A stretch of 64,000 bases of DNA from the NCBI GenBank assembly GCA_017533785.1, contig JAFWII010000019.1:1-64000 (forward strand), given 5' to 3'. How positions within the stretch are numbered: position 1 is the stretch's first letter; every line of letters begins with the position of its first letter. The position numbers and the translations under genes were made by a program. The notes below the pieces were generated by a model that made no database searches, was not told the origin of the DNA, and saw only the letters and a list, made by a program, of their open reading frames with translations. Shown here piece by piece: positions 55,730-63,861 of the stretch. The stretch is from Erysipelotrichaceae bacterium (GTDB taxonomy: Bacteria > Bacillota_I > Bacilli_A > Erysipelotrichales > Erysipelotrichaceae).

Positions 55730-57153
55730 CGTTTATTCTCCCCGCGCAGCCGGTTGCGTTCTTTCAGGAACGGGATCTGTTCCCTGAACTCTTTCAGCGA
55801 GGTGAGCTTGTACTCCCAGTCAGGGGAACCGGTCGTGCCGGGCGTGTTGATCCGGCGGGTGTCCCCGGTGATGTCGTTGACGGAAAGAACGACGAGCTCG
55901 CTCTTCGCATCAAGGGCATACGCCAGGAAGGCGTCGCGCAGTTCCATGCCGGGATAGCGGCGGCGGAAACAGCGCAGGATCTTTTTCTGTGTCTTTTTAT
56001 CAAGTTCCGCATACCAGGCGAGAGTCGCGTCGTTGTCATGGGTGCCGAGATAGGTCACCTGGTGTTTCCGGAACGGCGAAAAGGTGTCGAACTGGATGAC
56101 CCGCATGCCGGGCAGATGGTAGCGGTCGCGCAGTTCCAGGACTTCCGGGCGGAGATCGCCGAGGTCTTCGGCGATGATGCGCAGATCCGGATATTTATCA
56201 AACAGTCTGGTGAAGAAATCGTCGCCGTCATTGACGATCCATTCGCCGACGATGGCGGTCTTTTCTGCTGCCGGGATCTTCCAGTAGGTATCGAACGCGC
56301 GGAAATGGTCGATGCGGATCACATCGTACATCTCGGCGGCGCTGTGCAGACGGTCGAACCAGAAGGCATAGCCGTCTTTCTTCATTTTCTTCCAGTCATA
56401 GATGGGATTGCCCCAGCGCTGGCCGGTCGCGGAGAAGTAATCCGGCGGGACACCGGCGATCCAGACAGGATAGCCGTCTTTGTCGAGACAGAAGCTGCCG
56501 CGGTCGAAATACACATCGGCGGAATCGATGCCGACATAAAACGGCATGTCGCCGATCAGCTCGATCCCCAGGGAATGGAGATAGTCCTTCAGGGCATTGA
56601 ACTGCCGGCGCAGGATATACTGCACGAAGATCTCAAAATCGATGGCTTCTTTGTGTTTTTCAACGAGCGCCGGATCGCGGTCCTGCGACCAGGAGCGGTA
56701 CGGCTCCTCCCAGTCGAGCCAGCATTTCCGCTCAAAAAGCTCCTTGAAGCAGGCAAAAGCGGCATAGTCTTTTACCCAGTCCTGTTCAGCAAAGGCCCGA
56801 TAATCCTCGTCGGCAACATAATTCATAAATGCTTCCTTCAGCAGGGCGCGCTTCAGCTGCTTCGCCTCTTCGTAGCGGACGGAGGCGCAGCGGGTCTTTT
56901 TCGGAAGCTCTGCGATCAGACCGTCCTTCTTCAGCAGTTCGGGGGAGACGTAGCTCTCCTCGATCGCTTTGGAGGACGTGCACTGGTAAGGCGAGTTCCC
57001 GTAGCCCAGCGGCTGCAGCGGCAGGATCTGCCAGTAGGAAAATCCGGCAGATCTCAGATATCTGCCGAAACGGTAGGCATCCGGGCCGAAGTCCCCGATC
57101 AGGTACGGCGAAGAAAGGGATGCCAGAGGAAGTAATACACCGGATCTTTTCAT
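55726..57153 (-). CDS. malQ: 4-alpha-glucanotransferase (475 aa)
   Basis: Amylomaltase (GH77) that reshuffles maltodextrins. [15 protein letters not shown] at the N-terminus, the nucleophile region [12 protein letters not shown], acid/base in IIAEDLG and YLGTHDNDA. Shorter than E. coli MalQ, as usual for Bacillota. No Shine-Dalgarno: TAAAAT lies 7 nt before the ATG at 57153 and overlaps another ATG at 57162, so the inner ATG is chosen. Divergent from mscL. Confidence 0.93.
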   Translation of the reverse strand: MKRSGVLLPLASLSSPYLIGDFGPDAYRFGRYLRSAGFSYWQILPLQPLGYGNSPYQCTSSKAIEESYVSPELLKKDGLIAELPKKTRCASVRYEEAKQLKRALLKEAFMNYVADEDYRAFAEQDWVKDYAAFACFKELFERKCWLDWEEPYRSWSQDRDPALVEKHKEAIDFEIFVQYILRRQFNALKDYLHSLGIELIGDMPFYVGIDSADVYFDRGSFCLDKDGYPVWIAGVPPDYFSATGQRWGNPIYDWKKMKKDGYAFWFDRLHSAAEMYDVIRIDHFRAFDTYWKIPAAEKTAIVGEWIVNDGDDFFTRLFDKYPDLRIIAEDLGDLRPEVLELRDRYHLPGMRVIQFDTFSPFRKHQVTYLGTHDNDATLAWYAELDKKTQKKILRCFRRRYPGMELRDAFLAYALDAKSELVVLSVNDITGDTRRINTPGTTGSPDWEYKLTSLKEFREQIPFLKERNRLRGENKR

Positions 57154-57216
57154 TAACTTCATTTTACTTGAAATTTGCGGATACCGCTGAAGTTTTTCAT
57201 CTTTTCAAAACAGAAG

Positions 57217-57225
57217 TGGTAGAAT
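57217..57225 (+). promoter_or_regulatory. Extended -10 promoter of mscL
   Basis: TGGTAGAAT (core TAGAAT 57220-57225), 30 bp before the ATG, followed by AAGGAGCGG. Confidence 0.6.
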
Positions 57226-57254
57226 GGATTCATATCCCGAAAGGAGCGGAAACA

Positions 57255-57734
57255 ATGAAAAACATGGTCAAGGAATTCAAGGAATTCGTCATGCGCGGCA
57301 ACGTCATCGATCTGGCTGTCGCAGTCATCATCGGCGGCGCATTCCAGGCGATCATCGGTTCCCTTGTCAACGACATCTTCATGCCGATCATCGGAATCAT
57401 CATCGGCGGACATGATTTCTCCGAACTCAGCGTAACGGTCGGCACCGCAACGCTGACCTACGGCAACTTCATCCAGGCGATCATCAACTTCCTGGCGATC
57501 GCGCTCTGTCTGTTCCTGGTCATCAAGACCGTCAACAAGATGAAGAAGCCGAAAGCGCCGGAAGCACCGAAACCGGCTGCCAAAGCGGATGACGTCGTCC
57601 TGCTCGAAGAGATCCGCGATCTCCTGAAGAAGCAGAACCAGAACCGTCCGGCCCAGCGCAGCGGCGGCAACCGCAATTCCAACAGAAGAAATCCGAAGAA
57701 GGAAGAAAATCCTGAAGCTCCGAAAGAAGCGTAA
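57255..57734 (+). CDS. mscL: Large-conductance mechanosensitive channel MscL (159 aa)
   Basis: Emergency valve for osmotic shock. Two membrane segments: [36 protein letters not shown] and [26 protein letters not shown], with a small loop between. The C-terminal helix [11 protein letters not shown] is followed by about 35 extra residues rich in Gln, Asn, Arg and Lys, making the protein longer than the usual 130-150 aa. Start at 57255 by AAGGAGCGG 5 nt upstream. Confidence 0.97.
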   Translation: MKNMVKEFKEFVMRGNVIDLAVAVIIGGAFQAIIGSLVNDIFMPIIGIIIGGHDFSELSVTVGTATLTYGNFIQAIINFLAIALCLFLVIKTVNKMKKPKAPEAPKPAAKADDVVLLEEIRDLLKKQNQNRPAQRSGGNRNSNRRNPKKEENPEAPKEA

Positions 57735-57744
57735 AGACAAAACA

Positions 57745-57768
57745 GGCATCAGAAATGATGCCTTTTTT
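57745..57768 (+). terminator. Terminator of mscL
   Basis: GGCATCA/TGATGCC stem with GAAA loop and T6. Confidence 0.9.
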
Positions 57769-57864
57769 GTTGCGTTTTCCGCAGGATATGGTAATATAAC
57801 GGTGCAAACCTCAGGAGTATGACAGACAGATATTTTTTTGTCTGTTGTAAGGAGGTTTTTATTT

Positions 57865-58152
57865 ATGTTCATCACGATCAAAAACGTACGGCCTGTCGGC
57901 CTCTCCCTCGAGATCGTCTGGAGCGACGGGGATCTCGAGCGCATCGCCATGATGTACCGCCGCGGCGACCAGAGCTGGCTGCTCGATCCCGAGACCCGGC
58001 AGCTGGGCGAGGAAGTCGTCGCCGGCATCCAGGCAGGCCTGCTGCGGCGCCTGCTGCCTCCGGAGAAACCCAAAGAGGTCAAAAAGAAAAGACCTCAGCG
58101 GCGTGAGGTCTGGTACGCAGATAAAGGGATCGACCCTTACCGGGACCGGTGA
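57865..58152 (+). CDS. Small protein of unknown function (95 aa)
   Basis: Not recognised. N-terminal beta-rich part (FITIKNVRPVGLSLEIVWSDGDLERI), a DPETRQLGEEVVAGIQAGLL helix, and a strongly basic Pro/Lys tail (PPEKPKEVKKKRPQRREVW). It may bind nucleic acid. The start is set by AAGGAGG 9 nt upstream. An extended -10 (TGGTAATAT, core 57792-57797) and an ACAGACA/TGTCTGT hairpin lie in the leader. The stop codon lies inside the terminator hairpin. Confidence 0.7.
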   Translation: MFITIKNVRPVGLSLEIVWSDGDLERIAMMYRRGDQSWLLDPETRQLGEEVVAGIQAGLLRRLLPPEKPKEVKKKRPQRREVWYADKGIDPYRDR

Positions 58153-58170
58153 ATACCGGTCTCTTTTTTT
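58144..58170 (+). terminator. Terminator of the small gene
   Basis: GACCGGT/ACCGGTC stem with GAAT loop, then TCTTTTTTT; the stop codon of the small gene is inside the hairpin. It abuts the convergent amidase stop. Confidence 0.85.
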
Positions 58171-59605
58171 ATCCGATCTTCGGGATGACGCGCAGCTGCG
58201 AGACCTGTTCGAAGGCATAGCCGTATGCCAGCAGCTGCGGCTCGCTGTAGGCGCTTCCCACGAAGGAAAGACCCATCGGACGGCCGTCTTCCGCCATGCC
58301 TGCCGGAACGGAAAGGATCGGATAGCCGGCAGTCGGCACGATCGCCGAAGGACCGGGACAGACGATCACGTCCAGTTCCTTTTCCTTCAGCAAAGCGTCG
58401 ATGCCGCTTCTCGATTCGCGGAGCACGCGCACCTTTTCATGCAGGTAGTCGCTCTCGGTCAGATTGCCTGAAGTCGCAACGCAGGCTTCCAGAATATCCT
58501 GGCCGTATTTGATGGCTGTTTCGGCGTGTGCCTGATTGTATTTCACGATGTCCTCCAGCGTACGGATATCGTTCAGCGTGCAGTAGTCCGCCAGCCAGGC
58601 GTCCATATAGCGTTTGAATTCAAAATGCATGACGGCCGCCGTCAGGAATCCGGCTGCCGGCACGACTTCCGGAAGGTCGCAGCCGTCGACCAGCACGGCG
58701 CCGGCTTCTTCCAGATACTTCAGGCTCTTTTCAAAGACTTCCAGCTGTTCCTTCGAATACCAGGGACGGGCAACGCGGCTGATGCCGACCCGCTTCCCCT
58801 TCAGCGCGTCCTTCTTCAGGAACTGCGTATAGTCTTCGAAGACCAGGCCTTCATTGGCCTGCGTCGCCGGATCGTCGGGATCCTCGGAACACATCGCGCC
58901 CAGCAGGATCGCGATATCCTCGATGCAGCGGCCCATCGGACCGGCGGTATCCTGGTAATTGATCGGAATGATGCCGGAACGGCTGATCAGGCCGACCGTC
59001 GGTTTAAGACCAACGACACTGTTGGCACTGGACGGCGAGATGATCGAACCGGATGTCTCGGTTCCTACAGTCACGGCCGCGAAACTCATGGAAGCGGCGA
59101 CGCCGGAACCCGTCGAGGAGCCGAGCGGGTCGACGTCCTCCCCGTACGGGCTTTTGCACTGGCCGCCGCGGGCGGAATAGCCGTTGGGAACGACCATTGC
59201 CATGAAACGGGCGAATTCGGAAAGATTGGTCTTGCCCAGGATCACACAGCCGGCTTCGCGCAGCTGCCGGATGACTTCCGCGTCGTCGGCGGCAAAATTA
59301 TCCTTTAATGACTCGGCGCCGGCGGAAGTATGCATCCGGTCGCCGGTCGAGATATTGTCCTTGACGAGCACCGGAATGCCGTGGAGCGGTCCCCGGCTGC
59401 CTTTGGTCTTCCGTTCACGGTCAAGCGCGGCAGCGATATCGATCGCGTCCGGGTTGATCTCGAGGACGGAACGCAGTTCCGGACCGGACTGGTCAAAGTC
59501 GGCGATCCGCTGCATATAGGCGAAAACGAGCTCTTCAGAAGTGACGGCACCCGTCTTCAGGTCGTGCTGCAGGGTGCGCAGGGATTTTTCTTTTACATCG
59601 TACAT
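58169..59605 (-). CDS. Amidase signature family protein (478 aa)
   Basis: Serine amidohydrolase. The Ser-Ser-Lys triad is visible: Lys82 in VLVKDNIS, Ser164 in GSSTGSG, and Ser187 in TETSGSI. SGIIPINYQDTAGPMGRCIEDIAILL is typical of fatty-amide/aryl-amidase types rather than GatA. No gatB or gatC is nearby and no signal peptide is seen. Start at 59605 by GGAGG 9 nt upstream; an ATG two codons earlier is too close. Substrate unknown. Confidence 0.9.
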   Translation of the reverse strand: MYDVKEKSLRTLQHDLKTGAVTSEELVFAYMQRIADFDQSGPELRSVLEINPDAIDIAAALDRERKTKGSRGPLHGIPVLVKDNISTGDRMHTSAGAESLKDNFAADDAEVIRQLREAGCVILGKTNLSEFARFMAMVVPNGYSARGGQCKSPYGEDVDPLGSSTGSGVAASMSFAAVTVGTETSGSIISPSSANSVVGLKPTVGLISRSGIIPINYQDTAGPMGRCIEDIAILLGAMCSEDPDDPATQANEGLVFEDYTQFLKKDALKGKRVGISRVARPWYSKEQLEVFEKSLKYLEEAGAVLVDGCDLPEVVPAAGFLTAAVMHFEFKRYMDAWLADYCTLNDIRTLEDIVKYNQAHAETAIKYGQDILEACVATSGNLTESDYLHEKVRVLRESRSGIDALLKEKELDVIVCPGPSAIVPTAGYPILSVPAGMAEDGRPMGLSFVGSAYSEPQLLAYGYAFEQVSQLRVIPKIG

Positions 59606-59669
59606 GGTCATCTGCCTCCATCTGTATCCATATTCTTCAGGACTCTGTTCTTTGGAAAAACACAGAGCT

Positions 59670-60404
59670 TTATCCGCCGTACAGTTCCTCCAGTTCTCTG
59701 TTTCTGATCTTTTCGTATAATTCCGCAAAGGTCATGACCCGGACCCCGTCGTCCGGCTCCCCGAGCAGGCAGTCGGAAACGAGCAGGCTGCGGATCCCGA
59801 GCTGTCTCGTCGGGACGACGTCCTCATTGAAGTCGTTGCCGATCATCAGCACTTCCTCCGGTTTGAAACCGCTGCGCTCCAGCATATCTGTATAGTAAGC
59901 CGGGTTCGGTTTGGCGTAGCTGCTGTTCTCATAGGCGCTGACCTCCAGGAAATCCGCGGGAGTGAGCCCGACGAAGGACATCCGGGTGACAGTCGCCGTA
60001 TACGGGAAGATCGGGTTGGTCGCCAGCACCAGCGGGTAACCCTGTTCCTGCAAAAGACGGATCACTTTTTCCGCCAGCGGATTCTCGCCGGTCACCGCTT
60101 TGGCCTTGGCGAAGTTCGTGGCATAAAAGTTTCCGATCGCCGCGATGACTTCCTCTTTCTGCGAGAGCAGCTGCGGGAAATCCTCGAAGAAGGAGATCCA
60201 GAAGCGCTCGTAATTGGTCATCGTGCCGTCGTTCTTTACCATGGCTTTGACGCCTTTCCAGATCGAGACACTCAGGGGCACCAGTTCGATGCCGAACTGC
60301 TTGACCTCCTTGGACAGTTCATTGAAATAAAACCTGGTGAATTTGGCTTCGTCCATCGGCAGCAGTGTGCCGTCAAGATCGAAGAAAACTGCTTTTACTG
60401 ACAT
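59670..60404 (-). CDS. HAD family hydrolase (244 aa)
   Basis: Predicted phosphatase. Motif I FFDLDGTLLP (Asp9, Asp11), motif II VLATNP, and motif III/IV LMIGNDFNEDVVP. Cap type C1 helical. It overlaps the ybaK gene upstream by 10 nt. The substrate is unknown; sugar- or nucleotide-phosphates are likely. Confidence 0.9.
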   Translation of the reverse strand: MSVKAVFFDLDGTLLPMDEAKFTRFYFNELSKEVKQFGIELVPLSVSIWKGVKAMVKNDGTMTNYERFWISFFEDFPQLLSQKEEVIAAIGNFYATNFAKAKAVTGENPLAEKVIRLLQEQGYPLVLATNPIFPYTATVTRMSFVGLTPADFLEVSAYENSSYAKPNPAYYTDMLERSGFKPEEVLMIGNDFNEDVVPTRQLGIRSLLVSDCLLGEPDDGVRVMTFAELYEKIRNRELEELYGG

Positions 60405-60868
60405 AGATCCCCTACCTCCGCGTCAAGAAATTCGATCAGTTCTTTTCCGCCGACCTTCAGGCCGATGCCCAGTTTCCCGCCGCTGATCTCGATGTGTTCG
60501 AAGTTCAGTGCCGATACATCGAAGGCGGTGCGGTGGCGGACAGTGACGCCGAGCGGGCTGACCGAACCCCGCTCATAGCCGACGGTCTGTTTCAGTTCCC
60601 GGACCTTGACCATCTCGAGATTCTTGACTCTGAGGAAGGCGGACGCCTTCTTCAGATCAAGATTCCGGTCGACCGGGATCACCAGCAGGAAGAGTTCCCG
60701 TTCGTGGCGGCAGGCCAGCGTCTTGAAGCATTCGCTTTCGCTCAGACCGAGCAGCTCGCTGACCGCCTCGCCGCTGAAGGGTTCCTTTCCGAGGTCGTAA
60801 TAATATGTCTCATAGGCGATGCCGGCCTTGTCCAGCGCCCGCATCGCGTTCGTTTTATCTTTTTTCAT
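60395..60868 (-). CDS. ybaK: Cys-tRNA(Pro)/Cys-tRNA(Cys) deacylase YbaK (157 aa)
   Basis: Trans-editing factor that clears Cys from mischarged tRNA-Pro. TNAMRALDKAGIAYETYYYD, FKTLACRHERELFLLVIPVD and the GSVSPLGVTVRH strand match YbaK/Ebsc; the catalytic Lys is in FKTLA. Second tRNA-editing gene in the window besides dtd. It sits between an HAD gene and an RluA-type gene with short overlaps. Confidence 0.92.
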   Translation of the reverse strand: MKKDKTNAMRALDKAGIAYETYYYDLGKEPFSGEAVSELLGLSESECFKTLACRHERELFLLVIPVDRNLDLKKASAFLRVKNLEMVKVRELKQTVGYERGSVSPLGVTVRHRTAFDVSALNFEHIEISGGKLGIGLKVGGKELIEFLDAEVGDLCQ

Positions 60869-61676
60869 AATCTTTTCCCGTGCAGCTGCGGTAGATCTTT
60901 TTATACCGATCGTCGAAATCGCAGGTCACCGTGATCTCCTTTCCGAAGACCGGGTGAACAAAAGACAGTTTCACCGCGCTCAATCCCAGCGGAAGCGGGC
61001 CGCTGTGTCCGTAAAGCGTGTCCCCGATGATCGGATGACCGATCGAGGAGAGATGGACACGGATCTGATGGCGTCTTCCTGTCTCCAGTTTACAGCAAAG
61101 CACGGAATTCCGGCCGTCCGTGCCCAGAAGCTCAAAATGGGTGCAGGCTTCCTTCCCGGTCCCGGAGACCCGGTAGACATTGCTGCGGTGGCGGTCTTTT
61201 CCGATCGCTTTATTGACGGTAAAGCTCTCCTTCTCCACTTTTCCTTCGACAAAAGCCAGATACTCGCGATGCATCTTCTTTTCAAAGACCATCCGGTCGG
61301 CTGCTGCCTGAAAGACCGGCGAAAGGGAGAACAGGACCGGACCGTCGGTGTCGGTATCGAGCCGGTGCAGCGCCTGTACGCGGATCCCGAGCTTTTCACT
61401 GACTCTGTCCTGCAGATTGGCGGAAGCGTTGCCGTCATCATGGACCAGCAGTCCTTTCGGCTTGCGGACGACAGCCAGGAACTGATCCTTGTACAGGATC
61501 TCCGTGCCGTTATCCTTTTTCGGACAGCTTTCGTACAGAAAAGGAAGGAAGATCTCTCCTTCCTGCTCAACAGCAGCATTTCTGTAGCGGGCTGACAGCA
61601 GTTCCTCCGTCTTAGCGCGGATCTCCTCCGCGCTTCCGGAAAGATACAGCCCCTGCTGATCCGTGCGAAGTTTCAT
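60855..61676 (-). CDS. RluA family pseudouridine synthase (273 aa)
   Basis: Modifies uridine in rRNA or tRNA. Catalytic motif HRLDTDTDGPVLFSL, where the expected HRLDRDTSG carries substitutions at two positions but keeps the Asp; later GRRHQIRVHLSSIGHPIIGDTLYG is typical. The N-terminal 70 residues are diverged. It appears leaderless: TATAAT sits 6 nt before the ATG. Target site cannot be told. Confidence 0.9.
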   Translation of the reverse strand: MKLRTDQQGLYLSGSAEEIRAKTEELLSARYRNAAVEQEGEIFLPFLYESCPKKDNGTEILYKDQFLAVVRKPKGLLVHDDGNASANLQDRVSEKLGIRVQALHRLDTDTDGPVLFSLSPVFQAAADRMVFEKKMHREYLAFVEGKVEKESFTVNKAIGKDRHRSNVYRVSGTGKEACTHFELLGTDGRNSVLCCKLETGRRHQIRVHLSSIGHPIIGDTLYGHSGPLPLGLSAVKLSFVHPVFGKEITVTCDFDDRYKKIYRSCTGKDYEKR

Positions 61677-61682
61677 ACTTCG

Positions 61683-61711
61683 ATTATAAAAAAAGGATGA
61701 CGGGGTGTCAT
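61683..61711 (-). promoter_or_regulatory. Promoter nested in the prs terminator
   Basis: ATGACA (61706-61711), 17-bp spacer, TATAAT (61683-61688), then 6 nt to the ATG at 61676. The -35 is part of the terminator stem. Confidence 0.65.
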
Positions 61712-61714
61712 CCT
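61688..61714 (-). terminator. Terminator of prs
   Basis: AGGATGAC/GTCATCCT stem with 5-nt loop and T7 on the minus strand; it begins at the prs stop codon. Confidence 0.9.
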
Positions 61715-62690
61715 AGAAATCAAATGAGTGGTCCTTGAAGTTATAGATATCGGAGACCGGAGTGTTGTTGGAGATCGCATCGATCAGGCCGGCCAGCAGT
61801 TTGCCGACGGAGACGACCTTGATCTTCTTGACCGCCTTCGCCTCCTCGCTCAGCGGAATGGTGTTGCTGACGACCATTTCCTTGATGCAGGAGTTCTGGA
61901 TCTTTTCCGCGGCGTTTCCGGAGAAGACCGGATGGGCGATGGCGACGTAGATGTTTTTGGCGCCTTTTTCCTTCAGGATATCGCAGCTGGCGACCAGCGA
62001 ACCGCCGGTGTCGCAGATATCGTCGACGACGATACAGTCTTTTCCGACGACATCACCGATGACGTCATTGGCGATAGCCACATTGGCCTGCGGACGGCGC
62101 TTATCAACGATCGCGAGCGGAACACCGAGGATCTCGGCCAGGCTTCTTGCCCGGGTCGTTCCGCCGTGGTCCGGCGATACGACGACAGTATTCTTCATCT
62201 TGATCCTGGGGTGGCGTCTGAAGTAGGCACCCATCATCGGGATCGTGGTCAGGTTGTCGGTCGGGCAGTTGAAGAAGCCCTGGATCTGGGCGGCATGCAG
62301 GTCGAACATGACGACACGGTCAGCGCCTGCGGTGCTGATCAGATCCGCGACCAGCTTGGAAGTGATCGGCTGACGCGGACGCGCCTTGCGGTCCTGTCTG
62401 GCATAGCCGAAATACGGCATGATACAGGTGATCTCGCGGGCACTCGCTCTGCGGAACGCATCGACGGCGATCAGAACTTCCATCAGGTGTTCCGTCGTCG
62501 GCTTGCAGCTGGACTGAACAAGATACACACGCTTACCGCGGACGCTCTCCTCCGGTTCTACCAGGATCTCGCCGTCAGCAAAGTGGCTGACAGAGATCTT
62601 GCCGGGCTTGATCTTCAGATAATCACAGATCTCGTTGACCAGGTCAAGATTCGCCGTAAGTCCAAATACCATCGTCATCGTGTCTTTCAT
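61713..62690 (-). CDS. prs: Ribose-phosphate pyrophosphokinase (325 aa)
   Basis: Makes PRPP, the substrate of PurF and of nucleotide salvage. GLTANLDLVNEICDYLKI, FGYARQDRKARPR, the metal/ribose loop VVSPDHGGTTRARSLAE and the PRPP motif CIVVDDICDTGGSL are intact. A few residues longer than average. It follows the glmU-like gene by a short overlap, the order common in Bacillota. Confidence 0.97.
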   Translation of the reverse strand: MKDTMTMVFGLTANLDLVNEICDYLKIKPGKISVSHFADGEILVEPEESVRGKRVYLVQSSCKPTTEHLMEVLIAVDAFRRASAREITCIMPYFGYARQDRKARPRQPITSKLVADLISTAGADRVVMFDLHAAQIQGFFNCPTDNLTTIPMMGAYFRRHPRIKMKNTVVVSPDHGGTTRARSLAEILGVPLAIVDKRRPQANVAIANDVIGDVVGKDCIVVDDICDTGGSLVASCDILKEKGAKNIYVAIAHPVFSGNAAEKIQNSCIKEMVVSNTIPLSEEAKAVKKIKVVSVGKLLAGLIDAISNNTPVSDIYNFKDHSFDF

Positions 62691-63802
62691 CTTTTGCTCT
62701 CCTTTGCAATATATTCGAGGCCCATGCCTTTGCGGGTCATCTGACGCGTGCGTCCGATGACGGAATCGCCGTCATCCACGTCCTCAGTCAGTGTTGTTCC
62801 GGCTGCGACTGCGGCGATCTCGCCGACAGTCACCGGGGCGACCAGGATGACATTGTTTCCGATATAGGCATAATCCTTGATCTCGACCAGATCGTCGTCT
62901 CCGCCGTCAGGATCGATCGCGCTCACACCGCTGCCGATGCGGACGCTTTCCCCGATCCGGGTGAAACTCAGCGAGCAGTGGGTGCCGACTGCGCTGTTCT
63001 TCCCGACGGAAACTCTTCTTAAGGAGGTAAAACCTCCGACCGTGACATCCTCCGCGATCTCGCAGCCCGCTGTGATCTCCGTATAGGAGCCGATGCGGAC
63101 ACGGTTGCCGAGGCTGGAATCTTTCATGATCGTCTGTCCGAGCAGACAATAGCTGCCGACAGTGCTGTTTTCGATACGGCTGAAGGAAGCGATCTCAGTG
63201 TTTTCCCCGATCACGCTCTTTCCCGTAACAGAGACGTCCAGACCGACTTTCACGCCGGACCCGAACTCCGCGTCGTGACCGATGTAGACGCGTTCCGGAT
63301 CTTCGAAGCGGACGCCTTTTTCAAGCCAGCCGCGGCTGATGCGCTTTCTCTCGAATTCAGCTGCCTCCGCCAGACTGGCGGCATCGGTGATATGGATCTT
63401 CTCCGCGTCATCGCTGAACGGCATCTGGTCGAAGAACAGTTCGTCCAGATGATTGAGATCCTTCTTTTCCAGGGCGAACACATCGGTGATATTGACGTAG
63501 TCGGCCAGCACGAGGTTCCCCTCGCTCTCCAGCATCCCGGTCAGCGTCTCCGGGCAGAGGAAAGGATAGTCGATATCGACCAGGAGGATGCGTCCCTCCT
63601 CGTCGGAAAGCTCGTTGAAGAGTTCTTTATAGGAGGACGAGACCGTGAGGCGGTCATCCTCCCTGTCGTTTCCACAATAATAAACGGTTTCTATCGAAGC
63701 CGTTTTTAAAGTATCCATCGTGTATTCAAAAAGCGTCTTTCCCTGGATGCTCTCGGAAATCAGGTCTTTGTTTCTCACCAGCAGGACGGCGCATTTGTTC
63801 AT
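62687..63802 (-). CDS. GlmU-like protein with degenerate uridylyltransferase domain (371 aa)
   Basis: Position (before prs) and architecture match GlmU: N-terminal Rossmann-like nucleotidyltransferase domain, then a left-handed beta-helix of hexapeptide repeats (VGLDVSVTGKSVIGENTEI onward) ending in YIGNNVILVAPVTVGEIAAVAAGTTLTEDV, the acetyltransferase end. But the nucleotide loop GxGTRM is replaced by LLVRNKDLISESI, the GDxPL metal site reads VDIDYPFL, and the protein is about 85 residues shorter than normal GlmU. So UTP transfer is doubtful. The start at 63802 has TAAAAT 7 nt upstream and no Shine-Dalgarno. Confidence 0.8.
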   Translation of the reverse strand: MNKCAVLLVRNKDLISESIQGKTLFEYTMDTLKTASIETVYYCGNDREDDRLTVSSSYKELFNELSDEEGRILLVDIDYPFLCPETLTGMLESEGNLVLADYVNITDVFALEKKDLNHLDELFFDQMPFSDDAEKIHITDAASLAEAAEFERKRISRGWLEKGVRFEDPERVYIGHDAEFGSGVKVGLDVSVTGKSVIGENTEIASFSRIENSTVGSYCLLGQTIMKDSSLGNRVRIGSYTEITAGCEIAEDVTVGGFTSLRRVSVGKNSAVGTHCSLSFTRIGESVRIGSGVSAIDPDGGDDDLVEIKDYAYIGNNVILVAPVTVGEIAAVAAGTTLTEDVDDGDSVIGRTRQMTRKGMGLEYIAKESKR

Positions 63803-63809
63803 GCACTTA

Positions 63810-63838
63810 ATTTTACTATTTTTATGAAAATCTGTATA
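63810..63838 (-). promoter_or_regulatory. Promoter of the glmU-like gene
   Basis: TATACA (63833-63838), 17-bp spacer, TAAAAT (63810-63815), 7 nt to the ATG. Confidence 0.5.
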
Positions 63839-63861
63839 TATGATTTTTTTATACCAGACTA

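Noticed and set aside
56829-57734. 301-residue version of MscL
   Set aside because: The extra N-terminus is antisense to malQ; the ribosome site at 57241-57249 fixes the start at 57255.
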